From Micromonospora citrea (GTDB lineage Bacteria; Actinomycetota; Actinomycetes; Mycobacteriales; Micromonosporaceae): a stretch of DNA of 64,000 nucleotides. Made by a program: the position numbers and the translations under genes. A model generated the notes under the pieces. It was not told where the DNA came from, ran no database searches, and saw nothing but the letters and a program-made list of their open reading frames with translations. Numbering within the stretch: position 1 is the stretch's first letter; every line of letters begins with the position of its first letter. The stretch spans positions 1,280,501-1,344,500 of the forward strand of contig NZ_FMHZ01000002.1 in assembly GCF_900090315.1 (NCBI RefSeq). Direction: 5' to 3'. This document shows, in pieces, positions 53,950 through 61,114 of this stretch.

Positions 53950-53977
53950 CTCGATTAGAATGTATGTACTAATCGAG
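53950..53977 (+). promoter_or_regulatory. palindrome over a -10 box
   Basis: CTCGATTAG (53950-53958) and CTAATCGAG (53969-53977) form a perfect 9-bp inverted repeat with a 10-nt AT-rich loop. TAGAAT at 53956-53961 is a good -10 box lying inside it; no clear -35 is seen. The gene at 54000 starts 22 bp later with a GGGAGGA site. A repressor binding here would control it, but no adjacent regulator gene is present. Confidence 0.65.
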
Positions 53978-53999
53978 GCTCTGACCTGGGAGGACGCCC

Positions 54000-54644
54000 G
54001 TGACCACGCCCGCCTCCGCGCCGCCCGCCCCCTACGCCACCCTGCTCGGCTTCACCCGCTACGTCGACCGCAACGGCCCGACCAAGGCCACCTTCGTCGG
54101 GGGCCTGCGCAAGCAGCGGGCCAGCCGCTCCGGCTTCAACCCGCACGGTCAGTTCGTCAAGGCACTCAAGGCCGATGTCGCCTTCCACACCGGCGGCACG
54201 CACCTCGACCAGGTCGTCGACGTGGTCAAGCCCCGCTGGCGCCCGCTCTACGAGGCGCTCGTCCCGGGCGCGAAGGCCTGGCTGCACTCCCTCGGCGAGC
54301 CGAGGGCCGTCGACCTCGCCCAGACCCGCGACGCGCTCGCCATGCTCGGTGACCTGCCCGTCAAGATCAACCCCCATTTCGGCGTACGCCACGCCGACGG
54401 CCGCGCCGAGGCCGTCCGCCTGCACTTCGACGAGGCCCCGCCCAGCCCGGAGGCGGTGCTCGCCACCCTGCACCTGATGGCCCGGCACATGGACGCGGTG
54501 CTCCCGCACGCCGAGCCGGTCCTGGTCGACGTACGCCGGGGCGAGGCCCACCGGATGCCCGCCGACGCCCGACCCGAGCAGATCGAACGCTGGCTGGCCG
54601 GCGAGGCCGCCGCCTTCCAGGCCATCTGGTCCACCGCCGCCTGA
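54000..54644 (+). CDS. hypothetical 214-aa protein
   Basis: A soluble protein of unknown family. Readable parts are YATLLGFTRYVDRNGPTKAT, FVGGLRKQRASRSGFNPHGQ, then LKADVAFHTGGTHLDQVVDV and INPHFGVRHADGRAEAVRLH (His-rich), ending in WLAGEAAAFQAIW. The four His-containing strands could bind a metal or a nucleotide. GTG 54000 follows GGGAGGA. The GC-rich, helix-strand pattern is normal for this genome, so there is no sign of recent transfer. It stands alone behind a palindromic promoter. Confidence 0.6.
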   Translation: MTTPASAPPAPYATLLGFTRYVDRNGPTKATFVGGLRKQRASRSGFNPHGQFVKALKADVAFHTGGTHLDQVVDVVKPRWRPLYEALVPGAKAWLHSLGEPRAVDLAQTRDALAMLGDLPVKINPHFGVRHADGRAEAVRLHFDEAPPSPEAVLATLHLMARHMDAVLPHAEPVLVDVRRGEAHRMPADARPEQIERWLAGEAAAFQAIWSTAA

Positions 54645-54704
54645 CCCACCCACCCCTCCCCACCCCCGAGCGGGGGCGCCCACGCCAAGATCGCGCTCGA
54701 TCCA

Positions 54705-54745
54705 GGAAGTAGTGGCCTCGGCAGCCGCGCGAGGCCACTACTTCC
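54705..54745. repeat. REP-like hairpin, copy 1
   Basis: GGAAGTAGTGGCCTC (54705-54719), an 11-nt loop and the exact complement (54731-54745). The same core recurs at 55912-55951 on the other side of the DUF559 gene, with the same loop length. GCGATC sequences flank both. It is a candidate mobile or regulatory palindromic repeat. Confidence 0.8.
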
Positions 54746-54850
54746 GTGTTGTAGTGCGATCTTGCTCGCTGCGACGAGGCGATCCTGCTCGCTGCCGTAG
54801 TTATCCACAGGGGTCAACATGGGGCGGCGGGATCCGGCAGCGTCAACGGC

Positions 54851-55834
54851 ATGCCGAAAGCTCCTCGCCGGCCGCGGCAACTGCACGGTCGGATCTTCCG
54901 TGGCTCCACTGCCGTCGCCCGTGGCCTGCTCACCCGCAACGACCTTCGCAGCTCGGCCTGGCGCCCCCTGTTCCGTGACGTGTACGCCGACGCCCACCTC
55001 ACGATCACCCATCGGGATCGGTGCCGGGCAGTGATCCGCTGGCTGGTGCCGGTCGGCACCGCCATCGCCGGCCGCTCCGCCGCAGCCCTTCACGGGGTGG
55101 AACGAGTTCCCGCCGACGAGCCGGTCGACGTGCTGGTGCCCCATCCGCCTGCCGGCGGGTCCGAATGGGCGGGCCCGGCACGACCGGCGGCACCGGCGGG
55201 CGCCGCGCCCGTGGCAGCGGCGGGACGACGGCGGGGGCCGATGACAGGGCTGCGGGTCCACCGAGCCGACGTCGACCCGGAGGACGTCGTGGATCTCGCC
55301 GGCATACCGGTCACCTCCCCGGCGCGCACGTGTCGGGACCTGGCCCGGTGGCTGGAGTTGGTCGAGGCGGTCGTGGTCATCGACGGCCTGCTGGCCCGCC
55401 GGCTCACCGACGTGGCCGCCCTGCGGGAATACGCCCTCGCCCGCGCCGGCCGGCGGGGCTGGCGATCGCTGCTGCGGGCGGTCGAGCTGGCCGATCCGGG
55501 CGCCGAGTCCTCGCAGGAGTCACGGACGAGGGTCCGGCTCGTGCTGGCCGGGCTGCCCCGACCACGAAGCCAATGGGTCGTCACCGACGGTGGTCGTTTC
55601 GTCGCCCGGTTGGATCTGGCCTGGCCCGCCTTCAAGGTGGCCGTCGAGTACGACGGACTGTGGCACGCCGATCCGGAGCAGTTCCACCGGGACCGCCGCC
55701 GGCTCAACCGTCTCCTCGGCGGCGACTGGCTCGTCCTGCACGTGACAGCGCGGCGGCTGCGCGAGGACTTCGACGGCTTCGTCGCGGAAGTCCGTGCCGC
55801 CCTGCACTCCCGTGGTCATCGCGCCCGCACCTGA
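54851..55834 (+). CDS. DUF559/AbiEi-like endonuclease-fold protein
   Basis: A 327-aa protein. An N-terminal part (about 1-75) resembles the helix-turn-helix half of AbiEi-type antitoxins (AVARGLLTRNDLRSSAWRPL). A central region (about 130-190) has the RVHRADVDPEDVVDL to GIPVTSPARTCRDLARWLEL pattern. The C-terminus (about 225-315) is a Vsr/DUF559-like nuclease fold, with a Glu near 219 (ESSQESRTR), Asp and Glu in VARLDLAWPAFKVAVEYDGL and a basic RRRLNRLLGGDWLVLHVTAR. The role could be defence, toxin-antitoxin or DNA repair; none is proved. ATG 54851. Two palindromes flank it. Confidence 0.75.
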   Translation: MPKAPRRPRQLHGRIFRGSTAVARGLLTRNDLRSSAWRPLFRDVYADAHLTITHRDRCRAVIRWLVPVGTAIAGRSAAALHGVERVPADEPVDVLVPHPPAGGSEWAGPARPAAPAGAAPVAAAGRRRGPMTGLRVHRADVDPEDVVDLAGIPVTSPARTCRDLARWLELVEAVVVIDGLLARRLTDVAALREYALARAGRRGWRSLLRAVELADPGAESSQESRTRVRLVLAGLPRPRSQWVVTDGGRFVARLDLAWPAFKVAVEYDGLWHADPEQFHRDRRRLNRLLGGDWLVLHVTARRLREDFDGFVAEVRAALHSRGHRART

Positions 55835-55911
55835 CCGTGGCGCCACGCCCCGCCCTCAGCAGAACCCGAACGGCCCGCACCACCGCCCGGGCCGTGATCA
55901 CGCCCGGACAC

Positions 55912-55951
55912 GGAAGTAGTGGCCTCCCGCCGGGCAGGAGGCCACTACTTC
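55912..55951. repeat. REP-like hairpin, copy 2
   Basis: GGAAGTAGTGGCCTC (55912-55926), an 11-nt loop, then the complement GAGGCCACTACTTC (55938-55951), nearly the same as copy 1 at 54705-54745. It lies between the DUF559 gene and the convergent siderophore-binding protein gene, so it may also end both transcripts. Confidence 0.8.
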
Positions 55952-55992
55952 AGGAAACGTGCGCGATCATGAGCGCGTGCGAGCACGTGCGG

Positions 55993-56937
55993 TCAGGCGG
56001 TGAGGTACTTCGCCAGGTCGTCGAGGATCTTGTTGGCGGCGCCGACACCGATGCCGGTCATCCAGATCTCGTCGGAGACGACGTGCGCCTTGCCCGCCTT
56101 GACCGCCGGCAGGGCCTTCCACAGCGTTCCGCCGGTGACCTTGGCCTGCTCGGCGGCGGCCTTCTCGCCGTACGCGGTCACGAAGATGACGTCACCGTCG
56201 ACCTCGCCGATGCGCTCCGGGCTGACCCGGTCCATCCGCCGGTCCTCCTTGCCGGTGAGCTGCTGCCGCTCGGGGCGGCCCAGGCCGGTGTCGCCGATGA
56301 CGATGCCGGAGAACGAGTCCGGCCCGTAGACCCGGATCTCGGTCGGCATGAACCGGACGATGGAGACCTTGCGGTCGGCGGCGTCGCCCAGCTTGGCGCC
56401 GAACTCCCTGGCCCGGGTCTCGTACGCGGTCAGCAGGTCCTTGGCCTGCTGCTCCTTGCCGAGCGCCTTGCCGTCGAGGAGGAAGTTCTCCTTCCAGGTG
56501 ACGCCGACCTTCTCGGTGAACACGGTCGGCGCGATGGCCTTCAGCTCGTCGTAGAACTTCTCCTGGCGGAACTTGCTGCCCAGGATCAGGTCCGGCTTGA
56601 GGGCGTTGATGGCCTCCAGGTCGGGCTCGGTGAGCACCCCGACCTCCTTGATGCCGGCGAGCTTCTCCTCGCCGAAGTAGGTCGGCCAGCTCTTCGCCTC
56701 GCCGGCGGTGGCGGCGCCGACCGGCGTGACGCCGAGCGAGAGCGCGGTGTCGATCTTGTCGGTGTCGAGCACGACGACGCGCTTCGGCTCGGCCGGCACC
56801 TTGGTGGTGCCCATGGCGTGGACGATCTCCCGGGTCTCCCCGGTGGTGTTGCCGGCGACCGGGTCGCTCTCACCGCAGGCGGTGAGGCCGACGCCGAGGG
56901 CCAGCGCCGCGGTGAGGGCGGCGGCGAGACGACGCAT
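55993..56937 (-). CDS. iron-siderophore ABC transporter substrate-binding lipoprotein
   Basis: A 314-aa FecB/FhuD-type binding protein. A signal with lipobox VGLTAC (Cys about 24) anchors it outside. The ligand-binding fold shows EIVHAMGTTKVPAEPKRVVV, VLTEPDLEAINALKPDLILG and WKALPAVKAGKAHVVSDEIW. It delivers ferric siderophores to the permeases encoded upstream. ATG 56937 overlaps the ATPase stop (TGATG), so translation is coupled. It is the last gene of the operon 60017-55993. Confidence 0.9.
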   Translation of the reverse strand: MRRLAAALTAALALGVGLTACGESDPVAGNTTGETREIVHAMGTTKVPAEPKRVVVLDTDKIDTALSLGVTPVGAATAGEAKSWPTYFGEEKLAGIKEVGVLTEPDLEAINALKPDLILGSKFRQEKFYDELKAIAPTVFTEKVGVTWKENFLLDGKALGKEQQAKDLLTAYETRAREFGAKLGDAADRKVSIVRFMPTEIRVYGPDSFSGIVIGDTGLGRPERQQLTGKEDRRMDRVSPERIGEVDGDVIFVTAYGEKAAAEQAKVTGGTLWKALPAVKAGKAHVVSDEIWMTGIGVGAANKILDDLAKYLTA

Positions 56938-57848
56938 CAGATTCCTTTCGAGGGGTACGAGCCGGCGCGCGGGGTGAGCGCGTCCTCGGCCTGGGGGCGG
57001 GCTGCCGGGGCCGGCAGACCCGCCGGGGCTGGGCTGGCCGCGTCGGCCGTGTCGGACGGCCGGGCCAGCGTGGGGCTGGTGAGCGCCGGCACCACGAGGG
57101 GCGCACCGGTCACCGGGCAGGGCACGACCACGCAGTCGAGCCCGAAGACGTCCCGGACCAGGTCGGCCGTGAGGATCTCCCGGGGCGGGCCGGCGGCCAC
57201 CACGGCCCCGGCCCGCATCGCGACCAGGTGGTCGGCGTACCGGGCGGCCTGGTTGAGGTCGTGCAGGACGGCCACCACGGTGCGGCCCCGCTCGGCGCGC
57301 AGCCGGTGCAGCAGGTCCAGCACCTCCACCTGGTGGGCGAGGTCGAGGAAGGTGGTCGGCTCGTCGAGCAGCAGCGCCTCGGTGTCCTGGGCGAGGGTCA
57401 TCGCGATCCACACGCGCTGCCGCTGGCCGCCGGAGAGGGTGTCCACGGCGCGGCCGGCCAGCCCGGCCACGTCGGCGAGCGCCATGGCCCGGTCGACAGC
57501 GACGCTGTCCTCCTCGGACCACTGCCGCCACCACCGCTGGTACGGCTGCCGACCCCGGCCGACCAGGTCGGCGACGGACACCCCCTCCGGCACCAGCGGG
57601 CTCTGCGGGAGCACGCCGAGCCGGCGGGCGACCTCGCGGGTCGGCAGGTCCCGGATCGCGGCTCCGTCGAGCAGCACCGCGCCCCGGCGGGGGGTGAGCA
57701 GGCGGGCCATGGTGCGCAGCAGGGTGGACTTGCCGCAGGCGTTGGGCCCGACGATGACGGTGAACGCGTCGGCGGGCAGGTCGAGGTCGAGCCCGTCCAG
57801 CACCGTCCGCTCGTCGTAGCCGGCGACCAGGTCGCGGGTGGAGAGCAT
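56937..57848 (-). CDS. iron-siderophore ABC transporter ATP-binding protein
   Basis: A 303-aa FecE/FepC-type ATPase. Walker A is VGPNACGKSTLL (about 33-44), the signature LSGGQRQRVWIAM, Walker B EALLLDEPTTFLDLAHQ and the switch VLHDLNQAARYADH. A C-terminal extension of about 45 residues, Ala/Pro-rich (DTADAASPAPAGLPAPAARP), goes beyond the normal family length and looks disordered. GGAGG precedes ATG 57848. It lies 25 bp after the permease gene in the iron-uptake operon. Confidence 0.92.
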   Translation of the reverse strand: MLSTRDLVAGYDERTVLDGLDLDLPADAFTVIVGPNACGKSTLLRTMARLLTPRRGAVLLDGAAIRDLPTREVARRLGVLPQSPLVPEGVSVADLVGRGRQPYQRWWRQWSEEDSVAVDRAMALADVAGLAGRAVDTLSGGQRQRVWIAMTLAQDTEALLLDEPTTFLDLAHQVEVLDLLHRLRAERGRTVVAVLHDLNQAARYADHLVAMRAGAVVAAGPPREILTADLVRDVFGLDCVVVPCPVTGAPLVVPALTSPTLARPSDTADAASPAPAGLPAPAARPQAEDALTPRAGSYPSKGI

Positions 57849-57873
57849 CACGCCTCCTTGCCAGGGTGGGACA

Positions 57874-58974
57874 TCACGAGGGCCGCCGACGGCCACGGAC
57901 CAGCAGGAAGATCAGGTACGGGCCGCCGATGGCGGCGGTCAGCACGCCGGCGGGCAGTTGCGTGGGGGCGAAGAGCCGCCGCCCGGCCAGGTCGGCCAGC
58001 ACCAGCAGCAGCGCCCCGAGCAGCGCGGCGCAGACCAGCGGCGGGCGCTCGGCGCGGACGAGCCGGCGGGCCAGTTGCGGGGCGACCAGGGCGACGAAGT
58101 CGACCGCGCCCACCTGGGCGGTGACCATCGCGGCGGCCAGCACCCCGGTGCCGGCGAGGCCGACCCGGCGGGCCACCGGACGCAGGCCGATCCCCCGGGC
58201 GGTGTCGTCGTCCAGGGCGGTGCTGTTCAGCGCCCAGCCCGCCCAGGCGAGCACGGGCAGGAGCGCGACCAGGGTGCCGGCGATCCAGAACGCCTCCGTC
58301 CAGCCCTTGCCGGCGAGCGTGCCGATCAGCCAGATCTGCGCGCGCAGCCCGTCGATCGGGTCGGCGGTGAGCATGACCACCTCGATCAGGGCCCGCAGCG
58401 CGAAGGCGACCGCCACGCCGGCGAGCACGAACCGCTGGGCGGCCAGGCCGTGCCGGGCGCCGAGGGCGAACAGCAGCGCGGCGGCGGCCAGGCCGCCGAC
58501 CAGCGCCGCCGGCGCCACCAGCACCGCCGCGGCCCCGCCCGTCAGGGCCACCGTCGCGGCGAGGCCGGCGCCCTGGGTGATGCCGACGACGTCCGGGCTG
58601 GCGAGGGGGTTGCGGGCCACGCTCTGGATCAGCGTGCCGGCCACCCCGAAGGCCGCGCCGGCCACCGCGGCCAGCACCAGCCGGGGCAGCCGCAGGTCGA
58701 AGACCACCAGGTCGTACGGGGTGCCGGCGCCGGAGAGGGCGCGCAGCACGTCGGCCGGGGCGACGTACGGGGTGCCGAGGGAGAGGCTGAGCACCCCGGC
58801 GACCAGCAGCAGCACGACCAGCGTGGCGGCGACCAGCACCGAGCGGCGGCGCACCTGCACGCTGACCGGGCCTACGCGCACCAGCGAACGCCCGGGCAGC
58901 CTGGCGACGAGGCGACGCCCGGCCGGCCGCTCGGCGGCGCGCTGCGGGACGGCGGGGCGGGCGGGGGCGCTCAC
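57874..58974 (-). CDS. iron-siderophore ABC permease (FecCD family), second
   Basis: A 366-aa permease with about nine to ten helices. The family signature SVARNPLASPDVVGITQGAG (about 120-139), the ARGIGL loop and the C-terminal PAGVLTAAIGGPYLIFLL segment are all present. A basic 45-residue cytoplasmic extension precedes the first helix. It pairs with the permease encoded just before it to form the channel. GTG 58974 overlaps the upstream stop (GTGA), so the two are translationally coupled. Confidence 0.92.
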   Translation of the reverse strand: MSAPARPAVPQRAAERPAGRRLVARLPGRSLVRVGPVSVQVRRRSVLVAATLVVLLLVAGVLSLSLGTPYVAPADVLRALSGAGTPYDLVVFDLRLPRLVLAAVAGAAFGVAGTLIQSVARNPLASPDVVGITQGAGLAATVALTGGAAAVLVAPAALVGGLAAAALLFALGARHGLAAQRFVLAGVAVAFALRALIEVVMLTADPIDGLRAQIWLIGTLAGKGWTEAFWIAGTLVALLPVLAWAGWALNSTALDDDTARGIGLRPVARRVGLAGTGVLAAAMVTAQVGAVDFVALVAPQLARRLVRAERPPLVCAALLGALLLVLADLAGRRLFAPTQLPAGVLTAAIGGPYLIFLLVRGRRRPS

Positions 58975-60017
58975 GCCGTCACCACCTTCGCGCGGCGGAC
59001 CAGGAAGGCCAGCAGCGGGGCGCCGATCAGTGCGGTGACGATGCCGGCCGGCACCTCCCCGGGCGGGGAGACCAGCCGGCCGACGACGTCGGCGCCGAGC
59101 AGCAGGGCGGGCCCGAGCAGCGCGGAGACCGCCAGAGTCCAGCGGTGGTCGGCGCCGACCAGGGCGCGGGCCAGGTGCGGCACGGCGAGCCCGACGAAGG
59201 CGATCGGACCGGCGGCGGCGACGGCCGCCCCGGTGAGCAGCACGGCGGCGACGCCGCCGCCGAGCCGGACCAGCCCCACCCGGTGCCCGAGGCCCCGGGC
59301 CACGTCGTCGCCGAGGGCGAGGGCGTCGAGGCCGCGCGCGACCAGGACGGCCAGCACCAGCCCGGCGAGCACGAACGGCGTGACCTGGACGGCGACCGAC
59401 AGCTCCCGGCCGGTCAGCCCGCCGACCACCCAGAACCGGTAGTCCTCGAAGGTACGGGCGTCGATGCTGAGCAGCGCGTACACCACGGAGGCGAGGCTGG
59501 CGTCGAGGGCCGCGCCGACGAGCGCGAGGGTGACCGGGCTGGCGCCCTCGCGGGCGCGGGTGGCGACCGCGAAGACCAGCAGGCCGGCGAGGAGCGCGCC
59601 GCCGATGCCGAACCAGACGTACCCGGCGAGCGTGCCCACGCCGAACACGGAGATCGCCAGCACCACGCCGAACGAGGCGCCGGCGCTGATCCCGAGGATG
59701 CGCGGCTCGGCGAGGGGGTTGCGGGTGAGCGCCTGGAAGAGCACCCCGGCGACGGCGAGCGCCAGCCCGACGGCGAGGCCGAGGGCGGTGCGCGGCATCC
59801 GCAGCTCCCGGACGATGGTGGCGGCCTCGCCGCCGTCCGGGGCCACCAGCGCGCGCCACACCTCGTCGACGGGGAGCGACCGGCTGCCGAGCGCGAAGCT
59901 CGCCAGCAGGGCCAGCAGCAGCGCCAGCGCGGCGGCGACGGTGACCGCCGCCCGACGGCCGGCACGGCCGCCGATCCGACCGCCGGTCGGTGCCGGTCGG
60001 GTGGCGAGGGTGGTCAC
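58971..60017 (-). CDS. iron-siderophore ABC permease (FecCD family), first
   Basis: A 348-aa permease. Helices are regularly spaced. Visible family motifs are VRELRMPRTALGLAVGLALA (start of the FecCD block, about 68-87), FQALTRNPLAEPRILGISAG (about 94-113), DDVARGLGHRVGLVRL, and PAGIVTALIGAPLLAFLVRR at the end. It imports ferric siderophores with the proteins encoded downstream. GTG 60017 has GGAG upstream. The gene follows an iron box at 60039-60057 and is the first of the four-gene operon. Confidence 0.92.
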   Translation of the reverse strand: MTTLATRPAPTGGRIGGRAGRRAAVTVAAALALLLALLASFALGSRSLPVDEVWRALVAPDGGEAATIVRELRMPRTALGLAVGLALAVAGVLFQALTRNPLAEPRILGISAGASFGVVLAISVFGVGTLAGYVWFGIGGALLAGLLVFAVATRAREGASPVTLALVGAALDASLASVVYALLSIDARTFEDYRFWVVGGLTGRELSVAVQVTPFVLAGLVLAVLVARGLDALALGDDVARGLGHRVGLVRLGGGVAAVLLTGAAVAAAGPIAFVGLAVPHLARALVGADHRWTLAVSALLGPALLLGADVVGRLVSPPGEVPAGIVTALIGAPLLAFLVRRAKVVTA

Positions 60018-60038
60018 GAGGCTCCTGCGCGTTCGGGC

Positions 60039-60057
60039 TTAGGTTCGCCTTACCTTA
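60039..60057 (-). promoter_or_regulatory. DtxR/IdeR iron box
   Basis: TTAGGTTCGCCTTACCTTA matches the actinobacterial iron box TTAGGTTAGSCTAACCTAA at 16 of 19 positions and is centred 31 bp upstream of the first permease start. The iron-loaded regulator (IdeR/DmdR) should repress the operon in iron-replete cells. The regulator gene is not in the window. Confidence 0.8.
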
Positions 60058-60168
60058 GCTGACCCGTCCGGTCGGGCCTAACTCGCGGTTGTCGATCCCC
60101 CGGTCCTGACCAGGGCGGACAGTGCCGGTTCCCGGTGGCGGGGGCCCGCGCCGCCCTAGGGTGTGGGC

Positions 60169-60528
60169 ATGCGATTCGACCAGCACACCGTGGTGCTCCT
60201 GGTGCGCCCGCCGGACGCCCCGGAGCTGCCGCTGGACGCGGCGGACCGGTTACAGGACGCGCACCTCGCCCACCAGGCGGGCCTGGTGGAGCAGGGGCTG
60301 GTCCTGGCCGCGGGCCCGTTCGTCGACGCCGACGACGACCGGCTGCGCGGGTTCGTCGTGCTCTCCGTCTCCCCGCAGGAGGCCCGCGAGCTCTACCACA
60401 ACGACCCGGCGGTGCGGGCCGGGCGGCTGGCCGTGCAGGTGCTGAGCTGGATGGTGCCGGAGGGCAACGTGCGGTTCGAGAGCGTGCCGGTCCCGCGTTC
60501 GATGCTGGAGGCCGCCGCCGGCGACTGA
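60169..60528 (+). CDS. YciI family protein
   Basis: A 119-aa small alpha-beta protein: a first strand with TVVLLVRPPDAPELP, then LQDAHLAHQAGLVEQGLVLA, AAGPFVDADDDRLRGFVVLS (a Gly-Pro turn followed by Asp) and LYHNDPAVRAGRLAVQVLSW. This matches the YciI family, in which one His and one Asp near the cleft may be catalytic; the substrate is unknown. ATG 60169 is used; a GTG at 60163 is possible. It converges with the cytidine deaminase gene, with 4 bp between the stops. Confidence 0.85.
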   Translation: MRFDQHTVVLLVRPPDAPELPLDAADRLQDAHLAHQAGLVEQGLVLAAGPFVDADDDRLRGFVVLSVSPQEARELYHNDPAVRAGRLAVQVLSWMVPEGNVRFESVPVPRSMLEAAAGD

Positions 60529-60532
60529 CCCG

Positions 60533-60979
60533 TCAGCCGTCCGCGCCCGCGCGGGGCCCCGGCAGCGACGGGTCGTCGTCGAGCTGGTGGTCGGCCCAGA
60601 CGTACGTCTCCGGCAGCAGCTCGGCGACGTGCACCACCCGCAGCGCGTCCATCGGGCCGACGATCACGCGGATCGTGGGGAAGTAGTCGCGCAGCACCTG
60701 CCGGCAGCGCCCGCACGGCGGGATCACCCCGCGCCCCCGGTCGCCCACCGCGACGATGGTCTCCAGCTCGGTGACGCCCTGGGTGGCGGCCGCGCCGACC
60801 GCGACCACCTCGGCGCAGGGGCCGCCGGTGAAGTGGTAGACGTTCACGCCGGTGAAGACCCGTCCGTCGGTGGTGCGCGCGGCGGCGGCGACCGTGTGGT
60901 TCTCGCTGCGGCAGCGCAGCTTGGCGACCGCCGTGGCGGCCTGCACCAGGGCCCGGTCGGTGTCCCGCATCGTCGTCAT
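60533..60979 (-). CDS. cytidine deaminase family protein
   Basis: A 148-aa zinc deaminase. The metal site is visible as GGPCAEVVAVGAAATQG (Cys-Ala-Glu, the first ligand Cys with the catalytic Glu, about 52-60) and VIPPCGRCRQVLRDYF (second and third Cys, about 87-90). It resembles tetrameric cytidine deaminases and blasticidin-S deaminases; the substrate is uncertain. ATG 60979 begins a short N-terminal helix. It lies 135 bp from the divergent hrpA gene, with presumptive promoters between. Confidence 0.9.
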   Translation of the reverse strand: MTTMRDTDRALVQAATAVAKLRCRSENHTVAAAARTTDGRVFTGVNVYHFTGGPCAEVVAVGAAATQGVTELETIVAVGDRGRGVIPPCGRCRQVLRDYFPTIRVIVGPMDALRVVHVAELLPETYVWADHQLDDDPSLPGPRAGADG

Positions 60980-61114
60980 CGCGCATCCCCGTGGTTCGGC
61001 GTCGGTCGGCGGTCAACTCTAGACCCGCCCGCCCGCTCCCGGGGGCGGGCGCGGGCGGGCGGGCCGGTAACCCGGGGGCGCTCCGGCCGGCGGCTGCCTA
61101 TCCTTGGCGACGAC

